From assembly GCF_039613825.1 (NCBI RefSeq), contig NZ_CP154826.1, forward strand, positions 3,348,001 to 3,412,000: 64,000 nt of DNA, in the 5' to 3' direction. A program made the position numbers and the translations under genes. The DNA comes from Diaminobutyricibacter sp. McL0608 (GTDB taxonomy: Bacteria > Actinomycetota > Actinomycetes > Actinomycetales > Microbacteriaceae). The notes under the pieces are model-generated. The model made no database searches and was not told where the DNA came from. It saw nothing but the letters and a program-made list of their open reading frames with translations. Shown here one piece after another: positions 52,708 to 62,489 of this stretch. Each line of letters begins with the position of its first letter. The first letter of the stretch is position 1.

Positions 52708-55700
52708 ATGTTCTCATCAATGAAAAGGCGACTGATAACCGCCGCAAGTACCGTGGCGGCGGCGGCTCTCGTCGTCGCCGGCCTCGCCTTTGCGCCGCTC
52801 GCGGCCTCGGCGGATGCGCCACCACCGACACTGCCACAAACGGTCGGCGCCGATGTCCTCACCTCACCGCAGATCAACGGTGTCGTCTGGAACGTCGCGG
52901 TGTCCGGCACGACCGCATACGCGGTCGGCTCCTTCACGGCGGCAAGGCCGTCAGGCTCGGCGCCGGGGGTGAACGAGGTCACACGTAACAACGCGATGGC
53001 CTACAACATCCTCACGGGCGCGATCCTGCCCTGGAACCCGAACCTGAGCGCTCAGGCGACGAGCGTGAAGGTGTCGCCCGACGGAACAAAGCTGTACGTC
53101 GGCGGCAACTTCAACACGGTCGGGGGAACATCCCAGAGCAAGATCGTCGCTTTCGATCTTCCTTCCGGCAACCGTGACCCGAACTTCCAGCCGTCGATCA
53201 ACGGCACGGTCGTCGGCATCGCGGTCTCGAACACCACGGTCTACGCGGGCGGTTCGTTCCTCCAGGCGGGTGGCCAGTCGCGCACCAACCTGGCGGCGTT
53301 CACCCGCTCCACCGGAGCCGTGACCGCATGGGCGCCGACTGCTGACGACATCGTCGAGGCCCTCGTGGTCTCGCCGGACAGCTCACGCGTCGTCATCGGC
53401 GGTCGCTTCCAGAACCTGAACAGTCAGGGCATCGTCGGAATCGGGGCCGTGGACGGCACCGTCGGCGCCACCCAGACCTGGACCAGCCGGCCGATCCCGA
53501 CCGCGCAAGGCGCCAGTGCCCGTTCCTGGACCACGGACCTCCTCCTCAAGGACGGGGTCGTCTACGGCACCGCCGACGGCGAGGGCGGCCACTGGTTCGA
53601 CGGACGGTTCGCAGCCGACTTCGCGACAGGCAACCTGACCTGGCTCGACAACTGCTACGGCGCCACCTACGGCACCCAGGTAATCGGTCAGGTGGTCTAC
53701 TTCGTGGACCACTCGCACGACTGCCTCTCGGTGAACACGTTCCCGCAGCAGAACCCCACGGTGTGGATGCGCGCAACCGCAGACACGATCTACCCGACGG
53801 GATTCGACCAGCAGCCTCCGGGGGCCAACTCGAACTACTCCGGTCAGCCCATCCCCACCCAGCTCAACTGGTACCCGGCAGTCAACACCGGCAACTACAC
53901 GGGCGCTTTCCAGGGCGGATGGTCGCTCGGGTCGGACGGGTCGAAGTACCTGGTCATGGGTGGAGAGTTCACGACTGTGAACGGCATCGCCCAGCAGGGC
54001 CTCGCCACCTTCGCAACACGTGACACCGCGCCCAACAAGGTCGGGCCGCAGTATCGCACGACCCTGCAGCCCAGTGTGCTCTCGCTGTCGAACGGGACCG
54101 CCCGCGTGGCCTTCACCGGCACAAGCGACCCGGATGACGCCGTGCTCACCTACCAGGTGCTGCGCGACAACAGCCTGACCCCGATCTACTCGGTGGACAG
54201 CAACTCACAATGGTGGGCCCTTCCGCAACTCGGTTACGTCGACAGCGGACTGGTGCCCGGAAGCTCGCACACCTATCGCATCCAGGTCAAGGACCCGTGG
54301 GGCAACAGCACCATAGGCCCGCGTTCGGCAGCGGTCGTCATCTCTTCGGCAGCTCCGAGTGCGTACACCCAGATGATCGGTGCCGATGGAGCTTCGACGT
54401 ACTGGCCGCTCAATGAAGCGAGCGGAACGGTCGTCTACGACAACGTCGGGTTCAACGATGCGGATGCCGGCACAGCCGTGACCCGCAACGTTCCGGGCGC
54501 GATTCCGAACGATGCAGCGTCGAACTTCACCGGTTCGGACAGCAGCACCATCGCAACCCGCACGGCGATCACCGGACCGAACGTGTTCACGATCGAGGCC
54601 TGGATCAAGACCACCAGCACCAGCGGTGGAAAGATCATGGGCTTCGGCAACGTGCAGACGGGCAGTTCTGGTAACTACGACCGCCACATCTACATGGATG
54701 GCGCAGGACGGATCACGTTCGGTGTCTACCCGGGTGGCGTCGCGACCGTAACCAGCAAGCCGGGCTTCAATGACGGCAACTGGCACCTCATCGCCGCGTC
54801 TCTCGGCCCGGACGGGATGAAGCTGTACATGGACGGCGCTCGCGTCGCCCAGCGCAGCGACGTCACGACGGCGCAGGGATACTCCGGTTACTGGAGGGTC
54901 GGCGGTGACAACCAGAATGGATGGCCGAACACCGGTTCGTCGCAGGACTTCACCGGCACGATCGACAACGTGGCCATCTACCCGACGGTCATCTCGCCGA
55001 CGACCGAGCTGAACCACTGGACGTCGACCGGAAGGACGTCGACGATCCCGTCGGCCCCTGCTGACTCCTACGGCAAGCTCGTCTACCAGGACAACCCCGA
55101 CCTCTACTGGCGTCTCGACGACACCACAGGGTCCGTCGCCAAGGACGCGGGTGTGACCGGCAATGACGGTCTCATCAGCGGCACCGTGACGAAGAACCAG
55201 TCCGGCGCCCTCGCCGGCGGGATCGGGAAGTCGTTCGCATTCGACGGGTCCAGCGGCATGGTCGCAGCCAGCAACCAGGCCAGCAACCCCACGGCTTACA
55301 CCGAGGAGGTCTGGTTCAACACCACGACCCACGTCGGCGGCAAGCTGATCGGGTTCGGGAACACGCAGACGGGCCTGTCGAGCAACTACGACCGGCACAT
55401 CTACATGCAGAACGACGGCACGCTGGCGTTCGGCGCGTGGACCGGCCAGACCAACCTGGCGATCAGTCCGCTCGCGTACAACGACGGGAACTGGCACCAG
55501 GTGGTCGCCAGCCAGGGAAGCGACGGCATGAAGCTCTATGTCGACGGTGCCCTGGTGGCCACCAACCCGCAGACGCAGGCGCAGGGCTACAGCGGCTACT
55601 GGCGGATCGGCGGCGACAACACCTGGAGCTCGTCGAGCCCGTGGTTCAACGGCAAGCTCGATGAAGCCTCGGTGTACTCGTCGGTCCTCTCGGCGAGCCG

Positions 55701-57156
55701 CATCCTGGCCCACTACCAGGCCGGCGCCGGCATCGTGGCGAACCAGCCGCCGGTGGCCTCGTTCACGTCCTCTCACACGGACCTGACCGCGACCTTCGAC
55801 GCGAGCGCCTCGAGCGACCCTGAAGGTTCCACGCTGACGTACAGCTGGGACTTCGGAGACGGCTCGGCCGCGGGCACCGGAGTCAACCCGTCCCACACCT
55901 ACGGATCCGCTGGCAACTACAACGTGACCCTGACAGTGAAGGACACGAGCAATGCGACCAATTCGGTGACGCACGCGGTGACGGTGACGGCACCGAACCA
56001 GCCGCCGACAGCCGCGTTCAGCGCGACGCCGACCAACCTCACAGTTGCGTTCGACGGCACGGCATCCTCGGATCCTGAAGGTCCGGTGGCGTCGTACGCG
56101 TGGGACTTCGGTGACGGCACGACGGGAACGGGTGCGACTCCCTCGCACACGTACGCCACGGCGAACACCTACACCGTCAGCCTGACGGTGAAGGATGGAG
56201 TCGGCGCGAGCAGCGCACCGGTCACCCACCCGGTGACGGTCACTGCGCCGCCGAACCAGCCGCCGGTAGCGGCCTTCTCGTCGACCATTGCAGGCCTTGT
56301 GGCATCGTTCAACGGGAGCGCCTCGAGCGACCCCGAGGGTGCGACGCTGACGTACAGCTGGGACTTCGGTGACGGTTCGGCCGCTGGTACGGGTGCGACT
56401 CCGTCGCACACGTACGCAGCGTCCGGCAACTACAACGTCACCCTCACTGTCACGGATGACAAGGCTGCAACCGGCACCGTCTCCCACCAGGTGACTGTCA
56501 ACTCCGTCGTCGTCCTCGCGCAGGACGCCTTCGGACGCAACGTCACCAACGGCTGGGGCACGGCGGATGTCGGCGGAGCCTGGAGCACGGTGAGCACGGC
56601 GAGCAACTTCGTCGTGAACGGCATCGGATACATCAAGATGGCCAACCCCGGTTCGGGCCCTGCGATCTACCTCTCCGGAGTGAGTTCGACGGACACCCAG
56701 GTGCTGGTCAGTGTCGGTCTTGACAAGGCGCCCACCGGCGGCGGAGTGACGACCTCGGTCATCGCTCGCGGCGCAGGTACCACGGGCGAGTACCGGGCGA
56801 AGGTGATGTTCCTCGCGAACGGAACCGTCTCGCTCGGGCTGACCAGGACCGACTCGACGGGCGCGCAGACGACACTGGCCGCCGACACTGTGATCGCGGG
56901 CCTCACCTACACCGTGGGTGACCAGCTCAACATCAAGGTGCAGGCGTACGGAACGTCGCCCACGACGCTCAACGCGCGGGTCTGGAAGAACGGGACCACG
57001 GAGCCTGCCACCTGGCAGCGCACCGCCACGGATTCGACAGCGGCCCTCCAGGTCGCCGGTCGGATCGGGTTCTTCTCGTACAACTCCAGCTCGTCGACCA
57101 ACGCACCGATACAGTCGCTCTGGGACAACCTGGTCGCGACCAAGACCGGCAACTAG
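52708..57156 (+). CDS. Large secreted protein: propeller-like N-domain, two LamG, three PKD, C-terminal jelly-roll module
   Basis: A 1482-residue secreted protein. A Sec signal peptide ends at ASA (about residue 35). Residues ~40-440 hold repeated 'V...gttvYaGGsF' strands of a beta-propeller type. A fibronectin-like stretch (~441-552) follows, then two LamG/concanavalin-like domains (~553-787 and ~788-1010, each with FGNxQTGxSxNYDRHIYM). Three PKD domains begin near 1013, 1099 and 1185 (YSWDFGDGS, YAWDFGDGT, YSWDFGDGS). A final ~210-residue module starts DAFGRNVTNGWG and recurs in the 59733-62363 protein. There is no sortase signal or C-terminal helix, so it is released or held by carbohydrate binding. 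The ATG at 52708 (GGGAG eight bases upstream) gives a standard signal peptide; an ATG at 52660 would add 16 residues before it. Role: probably binding or organising the secreted polysaccharide. Confidence 0.85.
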   Translation: MFSSMKRRLITAASTVAAAALVVAGLAFAPLAASADAPPPTLPQTVGADVLTSPQINGVVWNVAVSGTTAYAVGSFTAARPSGSAPGVNEVTRNNAMAYNILTGAILPWNPNLSAQATSVKVSPDGTKLYVGGNFNTVGGTSQSKIVAFDLPSGNRDPNFQPSINGTVVGIAVSNTTVYAGGSFLQAGGQSRTNLAAFTRSTGAVTAWAPTADDIVEALVVSPDSSRVVIGGRFQNLNSQGIVGIGAVDGTVGATQTWTSRPIPTAQGASARSWTTDLLLKDGVVYGTADGEGGHWFDGRFAADFATGNLTWLDNCYGATYGTQVIGQVVYFVDHSHDCLSVNTFPQQNPTVWMRATADTIYPTGFDQQPPGANSNYSGQPIPTQLNWYPAVNTGNYTGAFQGGWSLGSDGSKYLVMGGEFTTVNGIAQQGLATFATRDTAPNKVGPQYRTTLQPSVLSLSNGTARVAFTGTSDPDDAVLTYQVLRDNSLTPIYSVDSNSQWWALPQLGYVDSGLVPGSSHTYRIQVKDPWGNSTIGPRSAAVVISSAAPSAYTQMIGADGASTYWPLNEASGTVVYDNVGFNDADAGTAVTRNVPGAIPNDAASNFTGSDSSTIATRTAITGPNVFTIEAWIKTTSTSGGKIMGFGNVQTGSSGNYDRHIYMDGAGRITFGVYPGGVATVTSKPGFNDGNWHLIAASLGPDGMKLYMDGARVAQRSDVTTAQGYSGYWRVGGDNQNGWPNTGSSQDFTGTIDNVAIYPTVISPTTELNHWTSTGRTSTIPSAPADSYGKLVYQDNPDLYWRLDDTTGSVAKDAGVTGNDGLISGTVTKNQSGALAGGIGKSFAFDGSSGMVAASNQASNPTAYTEEVWFNTTTHVGGKLIGFGNTQTGLSSNYDRHIYMQNDGTLAFGAWTGQTNLAISPLAYNDGNWHQVVASQGSDGMKLYVDGALVATNPQTQAQGYSGYWRIGGDNTWSSSSPWFNGKLDEASVYSSVLSASRILAHYQAGAGIVANQPPVASFTSSHTDLTATFDASASSDPEGSTLTYSWDFGDGSAAGTGVNPSHTYGSAGNYNVTLTVKDTSNATNSVTHAVTVTAPNQPPTAAFSATPTNLTVAFDGTASSDPEGPVASYAWDFGDGTTGTGATPSHTYATANTYTVSLTVKDGVGASSAPVTHPVTVTAPPNQPPVAAFSSTIAGLVASFNGSASSDPEGATLTYSWDFGDGSAAGTGATPSHTYAASGNYNVTLTVTDDKAATGTVSHQVTVNSVVVLAQDAFGRNVTNGWGTADVGGAWSTVSTASNFVVNGIGYIKMANPGSGPAIYLSGVSSTDTQVLVSVGLDKAPTGGGVTTSVIARGAGTTGEYRAKVMFLANGTVSLGLTRTDSTGAQTTLAADTVIAGLTYTVGDQLNIKVQAYGTSPTTLNARVWKNGTTEPATWQRTATDSTAALQVAGRIGFFSYNSSSSTNAPIQSLWDNLVATKTGN

Positions 57157-57177
57157 AACACAGCTGAGGAGACAACC

Positions 57178-58398
57178 GTGACGAAGCGAGCACGCTCCGA
57201 TTCCGAACCTTTGCACATCGCAATGATCGGAACCCGGGGCGTGCCCGCTGCGTACGGCGGCTTCGAGACGGCGGTCGAGGAGATCGGCCGCCGGCTCGTC
57301 GCCCGTGGGCACAAGGTCACGGTCTACTGCCGAAGCAATGACGGCCCGCGACCTGCCGAGTACCTCGGCATGGACCTGGTCTACCGTCCGGCTGTGCGCT
57401 CGAAGGCAATCGAGACGCTCAGCCACACCTTCTTCTCGGTCGCGCACGCGGTCAGTCACCGCCGACCGGACATGGCCTTCGTCTTCAACGCGGCCAACTC
57501 CCCCTTCGTCCCTGTCCTTCACCTCCGGGGTATCCCGAGTGCGGTCCACGTCGACGGCCTCGAATGGAAGCGTGACAAGTGGGGCGGTGCGGGCCGCCGC
57601 TACTACCGCATGGCGGAGGGCAGGGCCGTCCACTCGGCGGATGCGCTCATCGCCGACGCGCAGGGCATCGCCGACTACTACGCGAGCGAGTTCGCGGTTC
57701 CGACCGAGCTCATCACCTATGGCGCCCCTATCCTCACCGATCCCGGGTCGTCGCGCCTGGCCGAGCTCGGCCTGGAGCCGGGCCGCTTCCACCTCGTGGT
57801 CGCCCGGTTCGAACCGGAGAACCACGTCGACGTGATCGTCGAAGGCTACGGCCTGAGCGACGCACGCTATCCCCTGGTCGTCGTCGGCTCCGCGCCGTAC
57901 TCCGCCGAATACACAGAGTCGATCGCCTCGATGGCGGCGGCCGACCAGCGCGTCCGGATGCTCGGCGGGGTGTTCGACCAGGAGCTCCTCGACCAGCTGT
58001 ACGCGAATGCGCTCACCTACCTGCACGGCCACTCGGTCGGCGGAACCAACCCGTCGCTCCTGCGCTCCATGGGGGCGGGCACCGCGGTCATCGCGTACGA
58101 CGTGGTGTTCAACCACGACGTCCTCGGCGACGACGGGGTCTACTTCGACAGCGTGAACAGCGTCGGAGACCAGATCATGCGAGCCGAAGCCGGCGAGGCC
58201 CAGCAGCGCGACCGCGGCCTCCGGCTCCAGCAGCGCGCGTCCGAGCGCTACGACTGGGACGATGTGGCGGCCTTGTACGAGAACCTCGCCCGTCGTCTGG
58301 CAGACGGCGCGAGCATCCGGGGCATCGGCTCGCGCCGGCGCCGGGACAGCGAGTGGTCCGCGCGGCCGGATGCGCACGCGCAGACCGCCGAGGTCTGA
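57178..58398 (+). CDS. Glycosyltransferase, DUF1972/GT4 type (rhamnosyltransferase-like)
   Basis: A 406-residue GT-B enzyme. The N-terminal DUF1972 domain shows MIGTRGVPAAYGGFETAVEE and the conserved HVDGLEWKRDKWG. The C-terminal GT4 domain carries HSVGGTNPSLLRSMGAG, where the nucleotide-sugar-binding Glu-x7-Glu region is replaced by this DUF1972-type variant. Such enzymes add rhamnose or another hexose to lipid-linked repeat units. It starts at GTG with GAGGAGA five bases upstream, 21 bp after the LamG/PKD gene. The last ~35 residues are basic and disordered. Confidence 0.9.
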   Translation: MTKRARSDSEPLHIAMIGTRGVPAAYGGFETAVEEIGRRLVARGHKVTVYCRSNDGPRPAEYLGMDLVYRPAVRSKAIETLSHTFFSVAHAVSHRRPDMAFVFNAANSPFVPVLHLRGIPSAVHVDGLEWKRDKWGGAGRRYYRMAEGRAVHSADALIADAQGIADYYASEFAVPTELITYGAPILTDPGSSRLAELGLEPGRFHLVVARFEPENHVDVIVEGYGLSDARYPLVVVGSAPYSAEYTESIASMAAADQRVRMLGGVFDQELLDQLYANALTYLHGHSVGGTNPSLLRSMGAGTAVIAYDVVFNHDVLGDDGVYFDSVNSVGDQIMRAEAGEAQQRDRGLRLQQRASERYDWDDVAALYENLARRLADGASIRGIGSRRRRDSEWSARPDAHAQTAEV

Positions 58399-58421
58399 AG
58401 CGGTGACGAACGGGGCAGCCG

Positions 58422-59753
58422 ATGACTGAGGTGAGGGGGACCGAGGGTTGGAGCGCATCCGCTCTGCTCGGCCGCATCCCTGTCTCGAACGCGCCGGATG
58501 AGCGCGAGGCCCGGCAGGCGGCCCGCCGCCACCGGATGGCACCGTATCTCGTCTGGATCCTCCTGATCGCGAGCATCGTCCCGTGGCGTCGCAGCGTCTA
58601 CTTCGAGGGCTCATTCGACCCGGTGGTCATCGCGAAAGCGGTCGTCGGGATCGCGGCCCTCCTCTTCGCACTCCTGGGCGCCCGGCGGTCCTCGCTGAGG
58701 AATCCGATCGGGATCACCTCGATCGCGTTCGTCGCCGCGTTCGCAGGTGTCGCACTGATCGGGGGCGACGCCTCCGGAAACTTCACCGCTGCCGGCGTCT
58801 CGACGGTGCGCATCGGGATCGTCGCCGCCGCGATCGTGTTCGTCGTGAGGTCCACGCCGCCGCTCGAGGTCATCCGATCACTCCTCACCTCGATGGCGCT
58901 CTTCGGCCTCTTCGCGGCTGCCTCAGGAGTGGCGTCCGTCGCCGGCGGCGACAGACTCGTCGCGACGCTGCCCCCGCTCAACCCCAACGACATCGCGCTC
59001 CTCTGCGCCGCCCCTGCGATCGGGCTCCTCCACGAGCTGATCATCGGCAACCGACGATGGTCGCGCGGCGTGCCGATGCTCGCCCTCCTCATCGCGATCG
59101 TGGTACTCACCCAGTCACGGACGGGCCTGCTGGCGATGCTGGCCGCCTTCGTCGTCGTCTTCCTCCACGCGCGGCGCCTGCGGCCGAACGCAGTGATCGC
59201 GCTCGTACTGCTCGTGCCGTTCACGGCGGCCGCCGTGACTCTCACGAATCTCATCACGAGCGTGGCGGAGCGCGGAGACGCCTCCGGGCAGAACATCGTG
59301 ACCCTGAGCTCGCGGACGATCGCGTGGCAGGCGGTGCTCTCCACGCCGGAGACGAGCTGGGCGCACTGGATCGGCTCAGGCATGGCGGTGCGCCAGGTCC
59401 AGGTGGCCGGTCAGTATTGGGACAACCAGGTGCTCGACAGCAGCTGGTTCTCGGCGCTCGCCCAGGCGGGGGTCATCGGCGTCGTGATCATGGCCGGCTG
59501 GATCGTCGTCGTCGCCTCATGGTCGTTCCGCGCGCGCACGCTGCGGTCGATCACCACGCCGCTCATCACGTTCCTGGTGATCCGCAGCTTCCTCGAGAAC
59601 GGCCTGATCGACACGAACATGATGTTCGTGCTGTTCTTCAGCGTCGCACTCATCCTGGAGAGCGACCACCTCATGCGCAGTCGGGAAGAGCGCCCGGAGT
59701 CCCCGCAGCGTGCGGGGATCCGGGCGCTTCTGTCAGTTCGCCCAGGCGCCTAG
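58422..59753 (+). CDS. O-antigen ligase / Wzy-type polymerase family membrane protein
   Basis: A 443-residue membrane protein with about 11-12 hydrophobic segments and one larger extracytoplasmic loop (about residues 275-345) containing LSSRTIAWQAVL and WAHWIGSGM. The TQSRTGLLAML segment before the loop is the typical O-antigen ligase/Wzy sequence with its catalytic Arg. In this locus it most likely polymerises flipped repeat units; a ligase role is the alternative. It begins 23 bp after the glycosyltransferase and ends 21 bp inside the convergent beta-helix gene. Confidence 0.85.
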   Translation: MTEVRGTEGWSASALLGRIPVSNAPDEREARQAARRHRMAPYLVWILLIASIVPWRRSVYFEGSFDPVVIAKAVVGIAALLFALLGARRSSLRNPIGITSIAFVAAFAGVALIGGDASGNFTAAGVSTVRIGIVAAAIVFVVRSTPPLEVIRSLLTSMALFGLFAAASGVASVAGGDRLVATLPPLNPNDIALLCAAPAIGLLHELIIGNRRWSRGVPMLALLIAIVVLTQSRTGLLAMLAAFVVVFLHARRLRPNAVIALVLLVPFTAAAVTLTNLITSVAERGDASGQNIVTLSSRTIAWQAVLSTPETSWAHWIGSGMAVRQVQVAGQYWDNQVLDSSWFSALAQAGVIGVVIMAGWIVVVASWSFRARTLRSITTPLITFLVIRSFLENGLIDTNMMFVLFFSVALILESDHLMRSREERPESPQRAGIRALLSVRPGA

Positions 59754-62363
59754 CTGCTTGCTGCCGCTCGTGACGCCGGCTTCAGCGGCCAGGTCGGCCG
59801 GGATGGCCTGCGCACGGGTCGCCGCCTGTGAGGCCAGCGTGGGGAGCAGCGCCCACTTCGAGCCGAGCACGGCACTGCCGGTCGTCTCGACTCCGGTGCT
59901 GTCCTGCCCTGCCCCGGTCTGGAACGCCGCCAGCGACGAGTACTGCGAGGCAGCCGCAGCGCCCTGCGACCAGATCACCAGTGCGGACGGCGTCTGCGCG
60001 TTGGCACGCTGGTAGACGTTGCCCTGCGCCGTGACACCCATCGCCTTGGCGCTGAACGCGGCCGAGTAGTCCTCGACGCAGAGCAGGCAGTTCGCGCCGC
60101 CCTTCGCGTCGCCGATGATGTTGTTGCGCACCTCGACCGGGCCGTTGACCCAGGTCACGGTGGGGTCGGGCAGCGGCTGGCGCGGGTCGTGTCCGGCGAT
60201 CGAGGTGTTGCTCGCCCGGCGGGTGTCCTGCACGATGTTGAGGTTGCGCACGTTGCCGGTGACGGTGTTGTTCCAGATCCGCACACCGCTCGTGTCGTTG
60301 ATCTTCATCCCGTTGTCCGTATTGCCGGTGACGAGGTTGTCGACGATGTCGAACTTGGCCGAGATCTCGGTGATCAGGCCGTGACCGGCGTTGTTCACGA
60401 TGTCGTTGCCTGCGACCTTGCCGTTGTAGACCGACTCGTCGAACCAGAGCCCAGGGCCGAGGTTGTCGACGAAGACGCTCTTCGAGACGGTCACGTTGCG
60501 CGAACGGGAGATCTTCACGCCACCGGAGACGGGGGAGTTGTTGAAGTGCTCCGTGTTGTTGTCGAACGCGAGGACACCGGTGACGGTGAGGTTGTCGGAC
60601 GTCGACATGCTCGCACCGAGCATGCCGTTGTGCGACAGCGTCACGTTGCGCACGGTCGAGCCGCTCTGCATCACGAAGAGTCCGGTCGTGGCGTTGTCGC
60701 TGATGACAAGGTTCTCGAGTGTGATGCCCGGCTTCTCGGCCGTCACCGCGCCCATGTGGGCGACCGACGGCGCGAAGCGGCGGATTCCGATGCCGCGGAT
60801 CACGCTGTTGTCGCCACGGATGCTCACAGCCTTCGCGATGTCGCTCGCGCGAACCGTGTGGCCGGCCGGGTCGGTGCCGAGGTAGAGCTGCTTGCTCGCG
60901 TAGTCGACCGCGAAGGTTCCCGGCTTCACCGCGGATGCGGACGCGACCTGGGTCTGTGCGACGCCGTCGATCCAGACCTGGTCGGGGTGAGCGGCCAGCG
61001 GGTACTTCGGGTTGACGAACTGCCAGTTGGCGCTCGTGCCGTCAGGTGCGCCGAACGTGTAGGTCGGGCTCGAGTCGAACTGCGCGGTCCAGCCGCCGGA
61101 CACCCATCCCGTGGAGGACTTGGCCCACGTTCCGACGACACTGCTGCCGTCGAGCCAGACCGCCTCGTGCGGATACGACTGGATCGTCAGGGTCTTGCCG
61201 GAGATCGTGATGCCTTCGTGGTACGAACCGGCCCGCACGACGATCGTCGACCCGCTCGGCGCGGCGCTGATCGCCTTGCCGACGGTCTTGAACGGCGCAC
61301 TGAGCGACCCGGCTGCGCTGTCGCTGCCCGAGGTGGACACGAAGTACGCTCCCGCGGGAATCGCGTAGGCGGTCGAGCCGATCGGCGCGCTTCCGGCGGA
61401 GATGCGGGTGGCGCTCGCCGGGGCGGTCGCGCTCGAGCCCGGATCCGGTGCGGTCGGACCGGCCGGCTGCGTCGGGGTGGGCGACGGGGTCGCTGTCGGC
61501 GTCTGCGACGGGGTCGGCGTCGGGGCCGGCGTGGCCGGCTGGGACGGCGTCGTCGTCGGCGTGGAACCGTTCGGCGTCGTCGTCAGCTCGGTTGCGACGA
61601 GGTTGTCGACGGCCAGTCGGGCCGACGTCGAGGTCTTCGACTCGTACGACCAGAGGCTGATGGCGCCGGCGCCGCTGAGGCGGGCGGCCGAGCTGTCCGT
61701 GGCGGTCGTCTGCCAGCCGGGCTTGGTCATCGACGAGGTCCACACTCGGGCAGCGAGGTCGACACTGGTTGTGCCGGTGGACTGGAATTCGATGTGCGCC
61801 AGCTGGTGCGCGCCGATCGTGAAGGGAAGCGTCGACGAGGCAAGGGTGGTCTGGGCCGCTGCGTCGCCGTTGATCCGTACGATCTGGAGGGTCGCTGCGC
61901 CGCCTGCTGCGATGCGCACGTCAGCCCGGTAGTACGAGCCGCCGTTCACGCGTAGCTGGACGCCGGTCGACGTGCCGTTGCCGGACGCGGCCAGGCTGTC
62001 GAGCGCGAGAGCGTAGCCGGCGCGCACGTCGCGCACGCTCACTGTTGAGAGCGTGGCGATGCGGGAGGCCGCGGGAGTGGGAAGGGACACCGCACCGTTC
62101 GCACCGTTGATGCTGAACGACGAGGGCGACGAGATCGTGTAGGCGCCGCCGACCGGGGCAACGCCCCAGCCGGGTGAGACCGAGCGGTTCATCGTGTCGT
62201 TGACCACGATGGCACCGTCGTAATAGGCGGCCTGTGCTGACGATGTTGCGGCGTAGACGGCGGTTCCGGCGACAAGAGTGCTGGCAACGGCCGCGGCCGT
62301 AATCACGAAACGCAATCTCTTCGGGGAATTCGGGCGGGCATGACGGGGGTGGCGATGGCTCAC
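59733..62363 (-). CDS. Secreted right-handed beta-helix protein with shared jelly-roll module
   Basis: An 876-residue secreted protein. The GTG start at 62363 is set by AGAGGA six bases upstream; an in-frame ATG at 62411 would lie too close to the promoter candidate. The signal peptide ends near AQA (residue 45). Residues ~49-255 form a jelly-roll-like module (DTMNRSVSPGWGVAPVGGAYT) homologous to the end of the 52708-57156 protein. A Pro/Thr linker spans ~260-315. From ~340 a DUF1565-like entry (YFVSTSGSDSAAGSLSAPFK) leads into a parallel beta-helix with many 'NxixxNxxxGl' turns (ENLVISDNATTGLFV, IVNNAGHGLIT, NLVTGNTDNGMKI). Such proteins are often polysaccharide lyases, epimerases or hydrolases. 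Here it may trim or remodel the locus polymer, but no catalytic residues can be assigned. Confidence 0.87.
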   Translation of the reverse strand: MSHRHPRHARPNSPKRLRFVITAAAVASTLVAGTAVYAATSSAQAAYYDGAIVVNDTMNRSVSPGWGVAPVGGAYTISSPSSFSINGANGAVSLPTPAASRIATLSTVSVRDVRAGYALALDSLAASGNGTSTGVQLRVNGGSYYRADVRIAAGGAATLQIVRINGDAAAQTTLASSTLPFTIGAHQLAHIEFQSTGTTSVDLAARVWTSSMTKPGWQTTATDSSAARLSGAGAISLWSYESKTSTSARLAVDNLVATELTTTPNGSTPTTTPSQPATPAPTPTPSQTPTATPSPTPTQPAGPTAPDPGSSATAPASATRISAGSAPIGSTAYAIPAGAYFVSTSGSDSAAGSLSAPFKTVGKAISAAPSGSTIVVRAGSYHEGITISGKTLTIQSYPHEAVWLDGSSVVGTWAKSSTGWVSGGWTAQFDSSPTYTFGAPDGTSANWQFVNPKYPLAAHPDQVWIDGVAQTQVASASAVKPGTFAVDYASKQLYLGTDPAGHTVRASDIAKAVSIRGDNSVIRGIGIRRFAPSVAHMGAVTAEKPGITLENLVISDNATTGLFVMQSGSTVRNVTLSHNGMLGASMSTSDNLTVTGVLAFDNNTEHFNNSPVSGGVKISRSRNVTVSKSVFVDNLGPGLWFDESVYNGKVAGNDIVNNAGHGLITEISAKFDIVDNLVTGNTDNGMKINDTSGVRIWNNTVTGNVRNLNIVQDTRRASNTSIAGHDPRQPLPDPTVTWVNGPVEVRNNIIGDAKGGANCLLCVEDYSAAFSAKAMGVTAQGNVYQRANAQTPSALVIWSQGAAAASQYSSLAAFQTGAGQDSTGVETTGSAVLGSKWALLPTLASQAATRAQAIPADLAAEAGVTSGSKQLGAWAN

Positions 62364-62422
62364 GTAGTTTCCTCTTTGGGGGGGTAGCGTGCGGGGGCGG
62401 ATGACACCCAAACGGGGGTGAA

Positions 62423-62450
62423 ATTCTATGAGACCAACACCTGTTTACAA
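62423..62450 (-). promoter_or_regulatory. Sigma-70-like promoter candidate for the beta-helix gene
   Basis: On the minus strand TTGTAA (62450-62445) and TAGAAT (62428-62423) are 16 bp apart, about 60 bp upstream of the GTG start. The hexamers are reasonable matches to -35 and -10 boxes and lie in a locally AT-rich patch. Confidence 0.5.
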
Positions 62451-62489
62451 GGAAAAGCAACCAAAGGCAAATGCACCAGCGTGCGGATG

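Noticed and set aside
53383-58614. Minus-strand open frames under the exopolysaccharide genes, including one of 1469 codons
   Set aside because: Arg/Asp/Val-rich shadows of well-supported plus-strand genes.
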